DNA from: Actinostola sp. cb2023
Taxonomy: Eukaryota > Cnidaria > Anthozoa > Actiniaria > Actinostolidae
Direction: 5' to 3'
NCBI GenBank assembly: GCA_033675265.1
Contig: JAUJYZ010000411.1
Location: forward strand, 247,733 to 311,732
DNA: 64,000 nucleotides
The notes beneath the pieces were generated by a model that worked only from the letters and a program-made list of their open reading frames with translations, made no database searches and was not told the origin of the DNA. Below are positions 52,873-64,000 of this stretch, piece by piece. Position numbers and translations under genes: made by a program. Each line of letters starts with the position of its first letter. The stretch's first letter is position 1.

Positions 52873-53371
52873 CAATCGTTTGCAAAATTATTGACACCCC
52901 TCTCAAAAAACGGTGCTGAAAATGTTTCAACGTTTTATTTTGGTGACCCAAAAGTATCAATCATCCTTCACCCCTCCCCCCGAAATCAATGTTGATGTGC
53001 TCTTGAAAATGATGTATCGCATTGGCATTTTCGTCAACATTGAGAGGGGGAATGGGGGGTTTAGAAATGAAAGTTATGACACTTTCAATACTCCAGTTTC
53101 GAGTTGTTTAGACAATGCTGTACTTCTTGACAAAAGACGCATTTGCTCAGCCTTAGCCTCAATCCAGAGAATAACCCGTGGAATTAAAAAAATGATTCTA
53201 TTGTCCGATGTCAACAGTTTTCACATTCTCGTTGGTATTTGTGAATAATTTACGCTGGATTGAGGCTACGGCTGAGCAAATGCGTCTTTTGTCAAGGTGC
53301 GTAAGCAACTCGAAACTGGAGTATTGTCCCATTTTGTCAGTGGGGGTGTCAAAACATTTTGCAAACGATTG
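52873..53371. mobile_element. 499-bp mariner-type MITE with TA duplication
   Basis: CAATCGTTTGCAAAAT at 52873 and its inverse ATTTTGCAAACGATTG ending at 53371 continue inward as GACACCCC/GGGGTGTC, with TA outside both (52871-52872, 53372-53373). A second pair of long arms (about 53089-53166 and 53253-53325, containing GACAAAAGACGCATTTGCTC) makes it a double foldback. CAATGTTGAT and TCAACATTGAG with C/G tracts echo repeat A. Confidence 0.85.
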
Positions 53372-53608
53372 TACGAATTTGGTAAATCGGAAAAAAACAG
53401 GCGTAAATGAAATAATTTGGTTGCATTACATAGAAAAACAGTACCGACATGTAATTTTAAACTTTCCCTTTCCATCGTATATGTGTTGTTACCATGGCAA
53501 CGGTTAATTAGAAAAGAATAAGTGGAGTCATATGCACAATGGATAATTGAAAAGCTCGCGCAAATTAGATTTCGTTTTATTTGTCGAGCGTAAAAGGCAA
53601 ATTTAAAC

Positions 53609-54706
53609 ATGGTTAAGACAAGGACTATTTGCCCGATAACTAAAGCAAAGATGCAGATGGCGAAGGAAAGTGGTCACCTAACCGTCAAACAAATAATGCA
53701 TCGTTTTGTGGAGTGTCAAGATCTACTGTCTTTCGAAGTGTTCGTGCTACTAAAACTCATCTATCTATTGGTCATGTATCAAAGAACGTGGGAAGGCCTC
53801 GGAGGATAAATCAACGAAATGAAAGGCAATTGAAACGCTGTATTTATCACTTAAGGCGAAGCGAAGGACAGTTCACAACTAAAAGGCTGTTGATAGAGAT
53901 GGGATTTGACAAAGAAAACATATCAGCATCCACCATAACTCGACAGTTACGAAGAAGGGGATATTATTACCTTCAGGCCAGAAAAAAAGGAATGATGACT
54001 GAAGCAGACCGCATCAAATGGTTAGCTTTCGCAAAAAAAAATTAGAAGGAATTACACCCCTGATATATGGAAGAATCATATTGTTTTTTTTTTTTTGGAT
54101 GGAGTTAGCTTTTATCATAAGTACAATCCAATGGATCAAGCCAGGCCACCAAAGGCCAGGATTTGGCGGAAGAAAAAAGAGGGATTGTCGCATTGCTGTA
54201 CAGGGAAGGGCTCGCATATGGGTTCGGGTGGACGAGTGCTAAAGTTGATGGTAGGCATCTCATATGGTAACGGAGTTGTATTGTGTGAACAGTATGAAAA
54301 ACTTGATGGTCAAAAGTTTCACGACTTCGTATTAGATCATTTCAACGATGCTTTTGAGAAGAGCCACAAAGGAAATTATCGCATTTTCGTGCAAGATGGA
54401 GACCCATGTCAGAATAGTGCCAAGGCTAAGGCAGCCTTCGTTTCCATTAATGCAACACTGCTGTCGATCCCCCCTAGAAGTCCAGATCTAAACCCAATAG
54501 AAAATCTATTTCACCTTGTCAAGAACGATCTGGCTAAACAAGCTGTTGAACAGCAAATTGTTCATGAAACCTTTCGAGAATTCGCCATTAGAGTGAAAAA
54601 GCTTATGCATGAAAAGATATAACAATGTCATTGATAACATCATTTCAAGTATGAATAAGCGACTTGATATGATAATAAAAAGTAAAGGTGATAGGACCAA
54701 ATACTA
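53609..54706 (+). pseudogene. Tc1/mariner-like transposase, copy B (DD34E)
   Basis: MVKTRTICPITKAKMQMAKE starts an HTH region that shifts frame near 53710 (GVSRSTVFRSVRATK). A second HTH and linker (GRPRRINQRNERQLKRCI, the GRPR motif) follow. The catalytic domain has LDGVSFYHKYN (first Asp, after an extra T in a T-run near 54085), IFVQDGDPCQNSAKAKAA (second Asp) and SIPPRSPDLNPIENLFHLV (Glu, 34 residues later). A one-base slip near 54615 hides the C-terminus, which ends KGDRTKY like copy A. Three small indels in an otherwise complete gene indicate fairly recent death. Transposase cuts at TA-flanked TIRs. Confidence 0.85.
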
Positions 54707-55154
54707 ATAAAATATTTATTTGGCACTCAATTTGAGCAATGTCGTTTGTCATTGAAACGTATGGACGGAATATAAACTGGTATTACATAATATACATGTA
54801 GTTTAATGAGCCGTTCAGATGTTAACGAATCTACTATTACTCGTAATTAACTGACTCGTAAAACATTTCATTGAAAATTAGGCGATTATTTGCATTTTCC
54901 TAAGTGTTTGTTTATAATAGGAACAGCGCACAAATAACAGTTATTATTTGTATCTACTGTTTGTTGTTTTGGTCGGCCGGGCGAGGATACGGTAAGAGCT
55001 GAGGATCGTTCTATAACTAAAACGCACGATCATAATATGAAACCCACAACCACGCACAACCACCAGTCTATAAAGAAATACAATACCAGTCTTTTTAAAG
55101 TACATTTGGTTGAGCGTGGTCGAGCGTGGTTGAGCGTCTCACATTTCACAACAA
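54707..55154. other. Spacer between mariner copy B and Rep-like copy 2
   Basis: No gene is visible. Near 55110 GGTTGAGCGTGGTCGAGCGT is a short direct repeat (GTGGTTGAGCGT). Confidence 0.4.
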
Positions 55155-56541
55155 CTAAATGCCAAGAACAAGGGACGCGAAGCATTTGGGGCACGAAACG
55201 ATTGACTTCTGATCTTGAGGAGGAATCTGGTAATTGAAGCGATATACTTTCCATCGGACAGACATCATTTCACTCTCTCGCTCGTCAATAGCTCCATTCT
55301 TGATAAAGATAATGGGATTTTTTCCAGTGCAGAATATCGGTGTGTCTCTATCAAACACCAAATATTTAGCATAATGAGTTTTGGGGGCTGGCAAATGAAC
55401 CATCTGACCCTCCAGCATTAACAGTAAATCGCTCCATGCGATTACATGAAAGTCATTAAGGAAAATACACTCTGCATTCTCTGCACCAACCCAGGCACAC
55501 GATGAGCAAGCAGGATTACTAAATGTCCTATAGATGCTCGTCAAAAGGATTTAAAATGAAGGTCTTCGCACAGTTCGCAGGCCCAACGATCATTATGTTC
55601 CGGTATTTTCCGTGCCCCTTACACAAAAGCTCGCGAACAGCTCCTCCAAAAGACTGAACATTGATGCCATTGCGGTTAAGTACTTCGACAGCACAATTCA
55701 ACCACTGGCCTTCGCAGCCGCTAGCGCATTCTCCTAACGATGATTCTTCAAGGAGTTCAAGTCGTGTTTTCCTTGATCTTTCAAGATCACACTCTGCGGT
55801 TGTCATCTCCCACGCTGTATTTAACACTTCCGCAACGATTTTTGGCCCACAATTAACTATAAATTCAGCTATATCCGTCTTCCCTTCCTTCTTCTGCTGG
55901 TTTGCTAGGGCTAGCAACTCCATTCTGCTTTTGATCCCCTTTTCAATTATTATTTCTGATAATTGAAATGCAGTCAGGCGTCTTTTCTTAGCTGGACTGC
56001 AGCTATTTCGTTGGACCTGAACTGTTTCGGCAGCCACTACATCATCATCATCATCATCATCATCATCGCATACAGGGTCACCACTAGCGTTAGATGAACT
56101 AGAATCAGGCATCTCCAGTGTACGATTATTTTGCCTCTCCCTTCGTATATCCTGTGATGCTAGTGTTGCTTGCGACGTCCTTGGAGGTCTAACATTCCAT
56201 AGATCAGGGTGCCCAGCACTTTGAATAACATGTTCATCCTCTTTGGTAATGTATTTCCAAGCACTGTAGTAGTTGTGGTGAATGGTTGAGAAATGTACTG
56301 AAATTCCGTGCCTTTGTAGGAAAAAAAACGTTTTCGATGGTAACCACCTCTGTGTGCGGTTTAGTTTTATGGCCATATGGTAGTGTAAGCCACCGCATCT
56401 GTGCTGTTCACGACAACAACTCCATTGGACTATTTAATTCCCTCATGGCTGCTCGTAAAAGACCCACATACTGCTTCGGCAAACGCACGACGAGTTGGAA
56501 ATAACGATACATCGGCCTGACTGTATGTAACAAGATAGACT
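55155..56541 (-). pseudogene. HUH/SF3 Rep-like gene, copy 2
   Basis: Read on the minus strand, the copy starts near 56541 and has an intact HYHM (HUH) motif overlapping the ATG at 56376, then YYSAWKYITKED (Tyr/Lys nuclease motif). An Asp-run linker (DDDDDDDDD) follows, then a conserved middle region and an SF3 P-loop GPANCAKTF near 55575. After a shift at about 55540 come CAWVGAENAECIFLND (Walker B-like), LPAPKTHYAK and DRDTPIFCTGKN with a trailing CPKC. The P-loop Gly before Lys is replaced by Ala. An N-terminal frameshift upstream of HYHM and the break at 55540 make it a pseudogene. The architecture is that of rolling-circle initiators of small ssDNA viruses or derived mobile elements; which one cannot be decided here. 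Confidence 0.75.
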
Positions 56542-57189
56542 TGTCGAACAACTCGACGACTAACCCCAGGGGTATTTCCTCCGTCAAACCTCAACTTTGT
56601 TCTGACATTGTAATTATTTTCTTAGATTGCTTTAAGCTTTTCGTTTCCAGATGTACATATAGTAGATAATTACAGTAGTTTGCTATGAGTCTAAATCAGG
56701 TATATTGGCCGGTGTGTATTGGGTAAAGGAAGTGATGCCCAACGGAAGTGGCCTTGCGCACGGAGTTGGTGTACCAGTGCGTAACAAAAAAGTCTCACGC
56801 TACGTTTTAGCGATTTTTTTGATGAAAAATATCTCAAATCACAACACAGAAATTTGTAAAATTATAGTAAAAACAATGTGCACCAAAATACAATCGCTCA
56901 TTACTTCAAATATTTTAGTCTCTGATAAAAATGGTAATTATATCGAACTCTACCGCCAAATTTAGTTGATTTTAGGGTACTTTTTTCATTCAACAGGTCA
57001 TCGATTTTTCTAATTGTAAAAATCCTTGTTCTCTTTTCTAGAAAACCAACTTGATAGTTGGAATGCACTTGAAATTCTCTATCATTTCATGCTTTGGTTT
57101 ACATCTGAACTTCAAATATTCGTCAAATATCCGAAACAAACTAGCATGAGAAAATTATTTAGAGACTAAAATTGATTAAATTGAGCGAA
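56542..57189. other. Non-coding interval
   Basis: The 86-aa ORF at 56705-56965 shows no family features and is not called. The rest is AT-rich. Confidence 0.35.
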
Positions 57190-57350
57190 AATGTTTTTGC
57201 ATTTTTTTTCCAAATCGCGCATAATTTTGCCCAGGCGTGATTTTGCTAAATCGCGCGTATTTTTGCCAAGGCGTGATTTTGCCAAATCGCGCATTTTTTT
57301 GCCAAATCGCGCACTTTTTTGCATCGAAATCGCGCATTTTTTTGCCTAAT
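57190..57350. repeat. AAATCGCGCATTTTTTTGCC minisatellite
   Basis: Six or seven imperfect copies of a 22-30 bp unit containing AAATCGCGC(A/G) plus a T-run and TTGCC(A) lie in tandem. The spacing varies, with GGCGTGATTTTGC inserted in two units. Confidence 0.85.
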
Positions 57351-58220
57351 TTTGCTAAGATTACAAGGACTGACCTGATGATGATCTTACAAGATTCGAA
57401 GTGGCCGTTTTAGCTTTTACTTGAATGGGCAGTGGGCTTGACTTGTTCGTTTTTAATAGGTAACAGAAAAGAGAAAACAAATTTGAAGTCTTGGATACGA
57501 ACCCAACTAAGCTTGTGAATTCCACCATTGCATGCATGACTTCTCAACTGCTTATACTAGTAATAATTGGTTCAACCAAGTGAAGTGAATTGTAAAATTA
57601 AAACAAATCAAACAAATTGAATGTTTTATTGCAAGGCGAAGGGACAAGATGCTTGACTACCAAAAAAAATGGGCAAATTTAAATGTATAGATCATTTCAC
57701 AACTTATATGATTAATATTTGTTCTTCGTTAGTTTATTTGTAATACCGTCAATATATTATCTAGCATTGCTATGTAGAGTATGTCGTAGTATCAGTAGTA
57801 GAATTGTAAGTAGTCGGTATTGTAATGTAATGTAAAGCATATATCCATAGATTATCGAAATGTAATGTTAAAATAGCAGTATATATTGTTAGTATCGTGA
57901 TGTATATATTTATTACATATTAAGAGGATATTTTTTACGAACGCGCGTATTGAGCGCCAAAAACCAATAGCATGGAGAATACGTTTTGTACAAGGCTAAA
58001 ACTGCTTTAGCAAAGAGTTCAAGCTATTTGGGATGTTTTTTGACCGGTAAAAGTGAAATTAGAGTGTTAATCCAAAGTGAAAATTTGATTTGAAAACTGT
58101 CCACAGGGGCAAGATCTGTATATTTGCTAGTATTGCTCATGTTTTCCCCTGAATTAGCTATAATTTGGAAAAAAAAGCAGGAAAATGGCTTTGTACAACG
58201 CTAAAACAGCTTTAAACAAA
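57351..58220. other. Non-coding AT-rich interval
   Basis: No ORFs of note. TTTGTACAAGGCTAAAACTG at about 57985 and TTTGTACAACGCTAAAACAG at about 58191 are diverged direct repeats flanking a ~200-bp stretch before the tandem duplication. Confidence 0.4.
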
Positions 58221-59422
58221 CAATTGAAGGGGTGCCCATGAAAACTGCGTATGTGACTATTTTGATGATTTTCAAAATGTTATGCAATTGCTTCAAAAAT
58301 ACACCTACTGGCTTCTAAATACTTATATAAACATGATTTGGTGTTTTTAGATCGATTACACTCGAATTTTGGGCACTACAGTATATTTAATTTCTGATTG
58401 AATTTATCAGGATTAGTTGGTGAAAATATGCAAATTAAGAAACTTTTACGCGTCAGTGATCTGTACGTGTTGTTCAACAATAACAAACCTTCAGATGTGA
58501 ATGATTTCAACCTTTCACTTCCAGAGATTTTAGAAGTTTTTAGCGAATTTTGTTGCCATGGAAATCTTGACAGCTCGCGGGCTCAAACTATCAGGCGGTT
58601 AAGTTGTCTCGTGGCGTGGCTATCGGTTCTGGAAGTGCTTCGCAGAACTGGGCCACTTTGCCACAATTTAAAGTCTTTTATTGCCATGTTTTCACCACAG
58701 AAGCCCCCAGAACAGCATCATTAAGCTTGACTGGTGGTAGAGGCCATTCTCCTGGAAGAAATCAGGGGCGAGGTGCAATTTCACGATGAAACTGAATTTT
58801 GAAACACGGTGTCAGATTTTCAAAATGGCCGATTCAGCCGAGTGAGAGTTGTTTAATATCTCTGGTCGTTCTGTGGTGAATTCGAGGACCTACTAAGGCA
58901 GTTTTGGCGACTTTCGACTAGTAAAGAATGCAACCGGTGCATTAGTTTGCCTGTAGGCCCGGGTGATAAAAGACTTTATAAAATATCTCTAAAATGGAGG
59001 TACGGAATGTCGTTGACAAAAATGTTCATGATATCCCAGAATGCAGTTCGGTCGTGCGTTGGAAAAACAACAGGGATCCCGAAATAGTCGAATTGAAAAT
59101 CCCCGAATATACCAAGAAGAGAGATGGAAGTTTGCCGAGCAAGTGGCGTTTTGTTTCACAATGATGTATTTTGGAAGAAAATCAAAGTCAAATGTCGCAC
59201 ATTGTCATGACGTCAAAAAAACGCGCATTTTTGATTTCTATGAAAAAACGGCAAACTGCAAAACAAGCTCTTTTTCTAATGTAATCGATCTAAAAATGAC
59301 CAAATCATGTTTATATAGGTATCAATAAGCCAGTAGGTGTATTTTTTGAAGCAATTGCATAACATTTTTGAAAATTATCAAAATAGTCACATACGCAGTT
59401 TTCATGGGCACCCCTTCAATTG
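58221..59422. mobile_element. 1.2-kb element with ~143-bp TIRs, copy 1
   Basis: CAATTGAAGGGGTGCCCATG at 58221 is matched by its inverse ending at 59422. The arms extend to about 58362 and 59280 (ATGATTTGGTGTTTTTAGAT), with small differences. A 108-aa ORF at 58398-58724 (SLPEILEVFSEFCCHGNLDS) has no recognised family. No clear duplication outside the ends. Repeated almost unchanged at 59957. Confidence 0.75.
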
Positions 59423-59956
59423 AAAATCGAAAATTTTTCAAACCTTAAACTTTGAGACAAATATTACTTAGAAATACGAAATATCTATAGGAAGCTAGAG
59501 AAAACTTTAATTTGCTGTATTTAGGTTGAATGTTAACCGAATTTCTGGCGTTTCAATCGTTGAGCACACCACAGGAAGCCCACATTTCAATGATCGTTTT
59601 TACCTACTTCTAGATTTCTGTTTGTAACAGAATTCAGACCATAGATAGCTCTAGAGATGTAATATACTGGAGTGAAGAAATAGTTTCAGATTTTCACAAA
59701 TTGAGTGGGAAAATCGACTTTGAATGTCATCCTTTTGGCGGGTTACCTGTGGTGCATGTCGCGCATACCACAGGAAGCCCAAAATCCGAAGACAGAATCA
59801 TAACATCTAGTGAAGGCTTGCTAAATAGCAAAAAAATCAAAAAAACAAAAAAGAACAGATTTGTTGTCTTGACATGTACTGTCACGTTGCCAAGTTTCAT
59901 ATTGATTGGATTCATCATCAGGGAGAAATAATGTTAAGAAAGAATGTTAACATCAA

Positions 59957-61149
59957 GTGAAGGGGTGCCCATGAAAACTGCGTATGTGACTATTTTGATG
60001 ATTTTCAAAATGTTATGCAATTGCTTCAAAAATACACCTACTGGCTTCTAAATACTTATATAAACATGATTTGGTGTTTTTAGATCGATTACACTCGAAT
60101 TTTGGGCACTACAGTATATTTAATTTCTGATTGAATTTATCAGGATTAGTTGGTGAAAATATGCAAATTAAAGAAACTTTTACGCGTCAGTGATCTGTAC
60201 GTGTTGTTCAACAATAACAAACCTTCAGATGTGAATGATTTCAACCTTTCACTTCCAGAGATTTTAGAAGTTTTTAGCGAATTTTGTTGCCATGGAAATC
60301 TTGACAGCTCGCGGGCTCAAACTATCAGGCGGTTAAGTTGTCTCGTGGCGTGGCTATCGGTTCTGGAAGTGCTTCGCAGAACTGGGCCACTTTGCCACAA
60401 TTTAAAGTCTTTTATTGCCATGTTTTCACCACAGAAGCCCCAGAAACAGCATCATTAAGCTTGACTGGTGGTAGAGGCCATTCTCCTGGAAGAAATCAGG
60501 GGCGAGGTGCAATTTCACGATGAAACTGAATCTGCAAACACGGTGTCAGATTTTCAAAATGGCCGATTCAGCCGAGTGAGAGTTGTTTAATATCTCTGGT
60601 CGTTCTGTGGTGAATTCGAGGACCTACTAAGGCAGTTTTGGCGACTTTCGACTAGTAAAGAATGCAACCGGTGCATTAGTTTGCCTGTAGGCCCGGGTGA
60701 TAAAAGACTTTATAAATATCTCTAAAATGGAGGTACGGAATGTCGTTGACAAAAATGTTCATGATATCCCAGAATGCAGTTCGGTCGTGCGTTGGAAAAC
60801 AACAGGGATCCCGAAATAGTCGAATTGAAAATCCCCGAATATACCAAGAAGAGAGATGGAAGTTTGCCGAGCAAGTGGCGTTTTTGTTTCACAATGATGT
60901 ATTTTGGAAGAAAATCAAAGTCAAATGTCGCACATTGTCATGACGTCAAAAACGCGCATTTTTGATTTCTATGAAAAACGGCAAACTGCAAAACAAGCTC
61001 TTTTTCTAATGTAATCGATCTAAAAATGACCAAATCATGTTTATATAGGTATCAATAAGCCAGTAGGTGTATTTTTGAAGCAATTGCATACATTTTGAAA
61101 ATTATCAAAATAGTCACATACGCAGTTTTCATGGGCACCCCTTCAATTG
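59957..61149. mobile_element. Same 1.2-kb element, copy 2 of a tandem duplication
   Basis: Near-identical to 58221-59422, offset by 1733 bp, and the 530-bp spacers after each copy also match. The duplicated unit is therefore larger than the TIR element. Many differences are single-base changes in homopolymer length (for example AAAAAAACGCGC versus AAAAACGCGC). The 102-aa ORF at 60150-60458 corresponds to the one in copy 1 with a shifted start. Confidence 0.8.
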
Positions 61150-61912
61150 AAAATCGAAAATTTTTCAAACCTTAAACTTTGAGACCAAATATTACTTAGA
61201 AATACGAAATATCTATAGGAAGCTAGAGAAAACTTTAATTTGCTGTATTTAGGTTGAATGTTAAACCGAATTTCTGGCGACTTTTCAATCGTTGAGCCCA
61301 CACCACAGGAAGCCCACATTTCAATGATCGTTTTTACCTACTTCTAGATTTCTGTTTGTAACAGAATTCAGACCATAGATAGCTCTAGAGATGTAATATA
61401 CTGGAGTGAAGTTGATAGTTTCAGATTTTCATTCAAATTGAGTGGGGAAAAATCGACTTTGAATGTTCATCAAGTGAAGGGTTGCCCATGAAAAATGGTA
61501 TGTGACTATTTTGATGATTTTCAAATGTCCGATGCAATGCTTCAAAACTAACATAGTGGAAGGCTTGCTAACTAGCAAAAAAAACTTATACAAACAGAAC
61601 AGATTTGTGGTCTTGACTTACTGTAACTTTGCCAAGTTTCATATTGATTGGATTCATCATCAGGGAGAAATCATGCTTAAGAAAGACTGTTAACATCAGT
61701 GAAGGGTGCCCTGAAAACTGCGTAATGTGACTATTTTGTGATTTTCAAAATGTTATGCAATTGCTTCCAAATCCACCTAATGGGGCTTCTACTACTTATT
61801 AAACATAATTTTGGTGTTTTTAGATCGATTACACTCTATTTTGGCACTAACAGTAAATATTTAATTTCTGATTGAATTAGCAGATTAGTTGTGAAAATAT
61901 GCAACCAAAACC
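61150..61912. repeat. Spacer copy and degraded further copies of the tandem unit
   Basis: 61150-61470 matches 59423-59740. Further starts of the unit appear at about 61472 (GAAGGGTTGCCCATGAAAAA) and 61699 (GAAGGGTGCCCTGAAAACTG, continuing to about 61905), with frequent one- and two-base indels. The indel density rises sharply here compared with copies 1 and 2. Confidence 0.7.
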
Positions 61913-62165
61913 AATATTCCAATTAACGTTGATAACGCTCGATCTGAATTGGATGGATATCTGAAAGTTTTACAGTTCAACGTTAACCTCCCGCCATATC
62001 TCGTTCGAAACACCATGCGTGATATATAATATATATACACCTAATTCCAATTTAACGTTGCATAAAACGGTCGATCTGAATTGGCTGAATCTGAAAGTTT
62101 TTCATTCACGTTAACCTCCCGCCATAATCTCAGTTCAAAACACCAAGCGGGATTCCAAGCTTGAG
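61913..62165. repeat. Imperfect direct repeat of ~120 bp
   Basis: TTCCAATTAACGTTG...CGATCTGAATTGG...GTTAACCTCCCGCCATA occurs at about 61916-62005 and again at about 62046-62133, with small indels. Confidence 0.75.
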
Positions 62166-62291
62166 GGTCGAATGAATGAATTTTTTTTGCATGTTAACTA
62201 ACGGAAAGACCCTCAGTTTCCCATAATTTCCATCTTGAATCTCAGATCATCCATTTCATGATCGCCCCGTTGTCAACGTTTTTTTGAAATA

Positions 62292-62616
62292 GGTGTACAG
62301 CTAATTCAGAACACACGTCGGCGATCGACTTCAAGCCTACGCGACGTAGAACCGAAAAGGAGTATGGGTAAAAATCAATGAGTCTATAATACACTATATC
62401 AAAGAAGGAACGTCACTCACGGAAATATGATCATATCTGCCTTCTGTTTCCTTGTTTTTTAAAACACGTAGTGCATACATTTTAGCGTTCCCAGCTGCCA
62501 TTGTCACCCAAATACGAAAAAGCATGCAAGTGATTATCATATCTACCCATACTCCTTTGGTCCTAGTCGAGTAGGCTGAAGTCGAATCGACAAACGTTTT
62601 CTGAATTAGATGTATA
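62292..62616. repeat. Foldback repeat with ~80-bp arms
   Basis: GTACAGCTAATTCAGAA...CGACTTCAAGCCTACG...AAAGGAGTATGGGTA (62296-62371) is inverted at 62537-62614 (TACCCATACTCCTTTGGTCC...TTCTGAATTAGATGTATA). The interior is unrelated AT-rich sequence. Likely a MITE; no duplication could be read. Confidence 0.75.
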
Positions 62617-63772
62617 CATAGTGCGCGATGTGTCCTTATTCACATCTTGACGCTTTCAACACCGCTGAACAAACACAGACTAAAATTAAAAAACTAAAAA
62701 TCTTTTGTGTTTAGTTGATTTGATTTCTTTATACTTTATAATGATTTTATCGGGGTTTTTCCTATAAACACTTAGGTTAAAAATACATGAGAGAGTGTTT
62801 CAATGTATTGAACATGTGAAACGAATCAAATTGCGGTGTAGTCGGCATAAATTACAGAAAACTTCAGCCATATATCTACAAATTTATTGACAATACGATG
62901 CGCGCAGTTTGTCAATACGAAATAATTTTAAACTGAATATTTTTTTCATTTCTCTCTCTTCGTTGTTTGCAAGGAATTTAATTCCCAGCGCCTTTATCTC
63001 TTATCCAGATATTTGTCTGTGATAACTGACGAAGAGGTTGTATATCTGAGTGTGGCGTTATTTACTTTGTCCTTCAGCTGCGGCTTTATGAACCCTGAAA
63101 GTGCAAACAAAACGAGCGATGACTTTTTCGTCGGTTTTATGAACAAAATTACTCCAACTTTTTACCGACTGGAACGTAAGCAGGAATCCAAACTGTAAAG
63201 CCTTAACATGTTCAAAACGTCCCACTTTTCCTCGTTCATGGCTGATGATATTCAAGATGTTTACGATATTCCTTATGTCGCCCTGTGAATTGTTCCTTGT
63301 TTTCTACATTTCTTGCAGGATCGTTTCACCTCGATTGTAGTGGTAGGCTGTAACATGTTTTACTGTAAGGGACGTTACCACTGTCAGTCTTTCTACACTG
63401 TTTCCGTTAGCCGTGAATCAATGTGTTTGTCGATGAAACACTGCACTCAAGAGAACCCAGTCATTAGCAAAACACGAACAAAATAACCAGCCAAAAGTCG
63501 AGCGAGTTCTCCATCAGTACGCCGTCTTCCTTCATCAGTGTAGCGCAGGGGCAAGCCATGTTGCGCCGCTTTATCTATTGTATCGTGTATCGACCAGCAC
63601 GCACCATCGGCTACCATACAAACAAACGTTATTTATGTTAGGATTAAATAAAGTATCTACTACATATTTTACGTCACGGGTCTACGTCACGAGATGTTTG
63701 CATATGTTCATCTGTAAATATTGCGTTTTTACAAACGTCGTTGTCACAGTTGGTCTTTTACATCGTGCAAAC
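62617..63772. other. Non-coding interval
   Basis: Two overlapping ORFs at about 63013-63255 on opposite strands have no family features. Nothing else recognised. Confidence 0.35.
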
Positions 63773-64000
63773 TACTCCAGTTTCGAGTTGTTAAGCGATG
63801 ACGCGCTGGTCTTGACAAAAGAGCGCATTTTGCTCAGGCCCTTAGGCCCTCAATTCAGTGTAATTATTCACAAATACCACGAGAAAATTGCGAAAAAGTG
63901 TTGACATTCACAATAGAAACCATTTTTTCAGTGCACGGGTTTTCTCTGGAATTTGAGGCTAAGCCTGAGCACACGCGTCTTTGTCAGGAGTACCGCGTGT
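63773..64000. mobile_element. Partial mariner-type MITE at the window edge
   Basis: ACTCCAGTTTCGAGTTGTTA and CTTGACAAAAGAGCGCATTT match the inner arms of the 52873-53371 MITE, and the inverse arm (GAGGCTAAGCCTGAGC...GCGTCTTTGTCAGGAG) follows at about 63951-63992. The outer ends are absent or lie beyond the window. Confidence 0.65.

Noticed and set aside
56705..56965. 86-aa ORF beginning MAGVYWVKEV
   Set aside because: There is no recognisable domain, repeat context or splice signals; length alone is not convincing in this AT-rich sequence.

Overview
This window is eukaryotic, AT-rich and intron-containing, and almost all of what can be recognised is transposable-element (TE) sequence. The mix is DIRS, BEL/Pao and Gypsy retroelements, CR1/L2-like LINE pieces, PIF/Harbinger, Tc1/mariner, Crypton-like tyrosine recombinases, HUH/SF3 Rep-like genes and several multicopy gene families. 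I know these mainly from anthozoan cnidarians (corals, sea anemones), so an anthozoan nuclear genome is the best guess, by inference only. No ordinary host gene, rRNA, tRNA or CRISPR array could be supported.

Layout: 0.3-1.8 kb, a Crypton-like gene split by a 611-bp element with a 9-bp target duplication. 3.0-4.6 kb, DIRS gag and RT remnants ending in a palindromic MITE. 4.8-7.85 kb, a 3.06-kb element with ~320-bp terminal inverted repeats (TIRs) around a decayed gene with PIN/FEN-like acidic motifs. 8.2-13.9 kb, a 5.7-kb Harbinger element with many nested repeats. 15.4-17.5 kb, a Gypsy integrase and probable LTR. 17.9-18.3 kb, LINE RT. 19.0-24.1 kb, a multi-exon DDE-like pseudogene interrupted by an aberrant BEL/Pao insertion with a 5-bp duplication. 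25.0-25.8 kb, a TIR element carrying a RecQ-like Walker A segment. 26-28 kb, MITEs, a SINE-like repeat and a two-ORF unit I do not recognise.

The central feature lies at 29.96-37.58 kb. A 7.6-kb element with ~21-bp TIRs sits inside an HUH/SF3 Rep-like pseudogene. It carries one apparently intact three-exon gene (31048-35988; 1313 aa predicted, no in-frame stop, GT-AG introns). Every other recognised TE gene here is frameshifted, interrupted or reduced to a fragment, so this looks like the youngest and least described element. Two 98%-identical 275-bp repeats bracket 28.5-41.3 kb.

From 39.8 kb onward there is a decayed mariner (39.8-40.9), a two-gene Harbinger element (42.7-45.8), a tyrosine-recombinase remnant (48.5-48.9), a Gypsy 3' end and LTR (49.7-50.3), a TTAA-flanked element (50.6-52.0), a mariner MITE and a second mariner (52.9-54.7), and a second Rep-like pseudogene on the minus strand (55.2-56.5). 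The last 6 kb is a tandem duplication of about 1.73 kb that decays into poorly matching copies. Many of the differences are single-base homopolymer changes, so assembly error is a real possibility there.

The genes do not form a pathway. The window is a record of nested insertions, and several insertion events can be read to the base from target-site duplications and interrupted reading frames.
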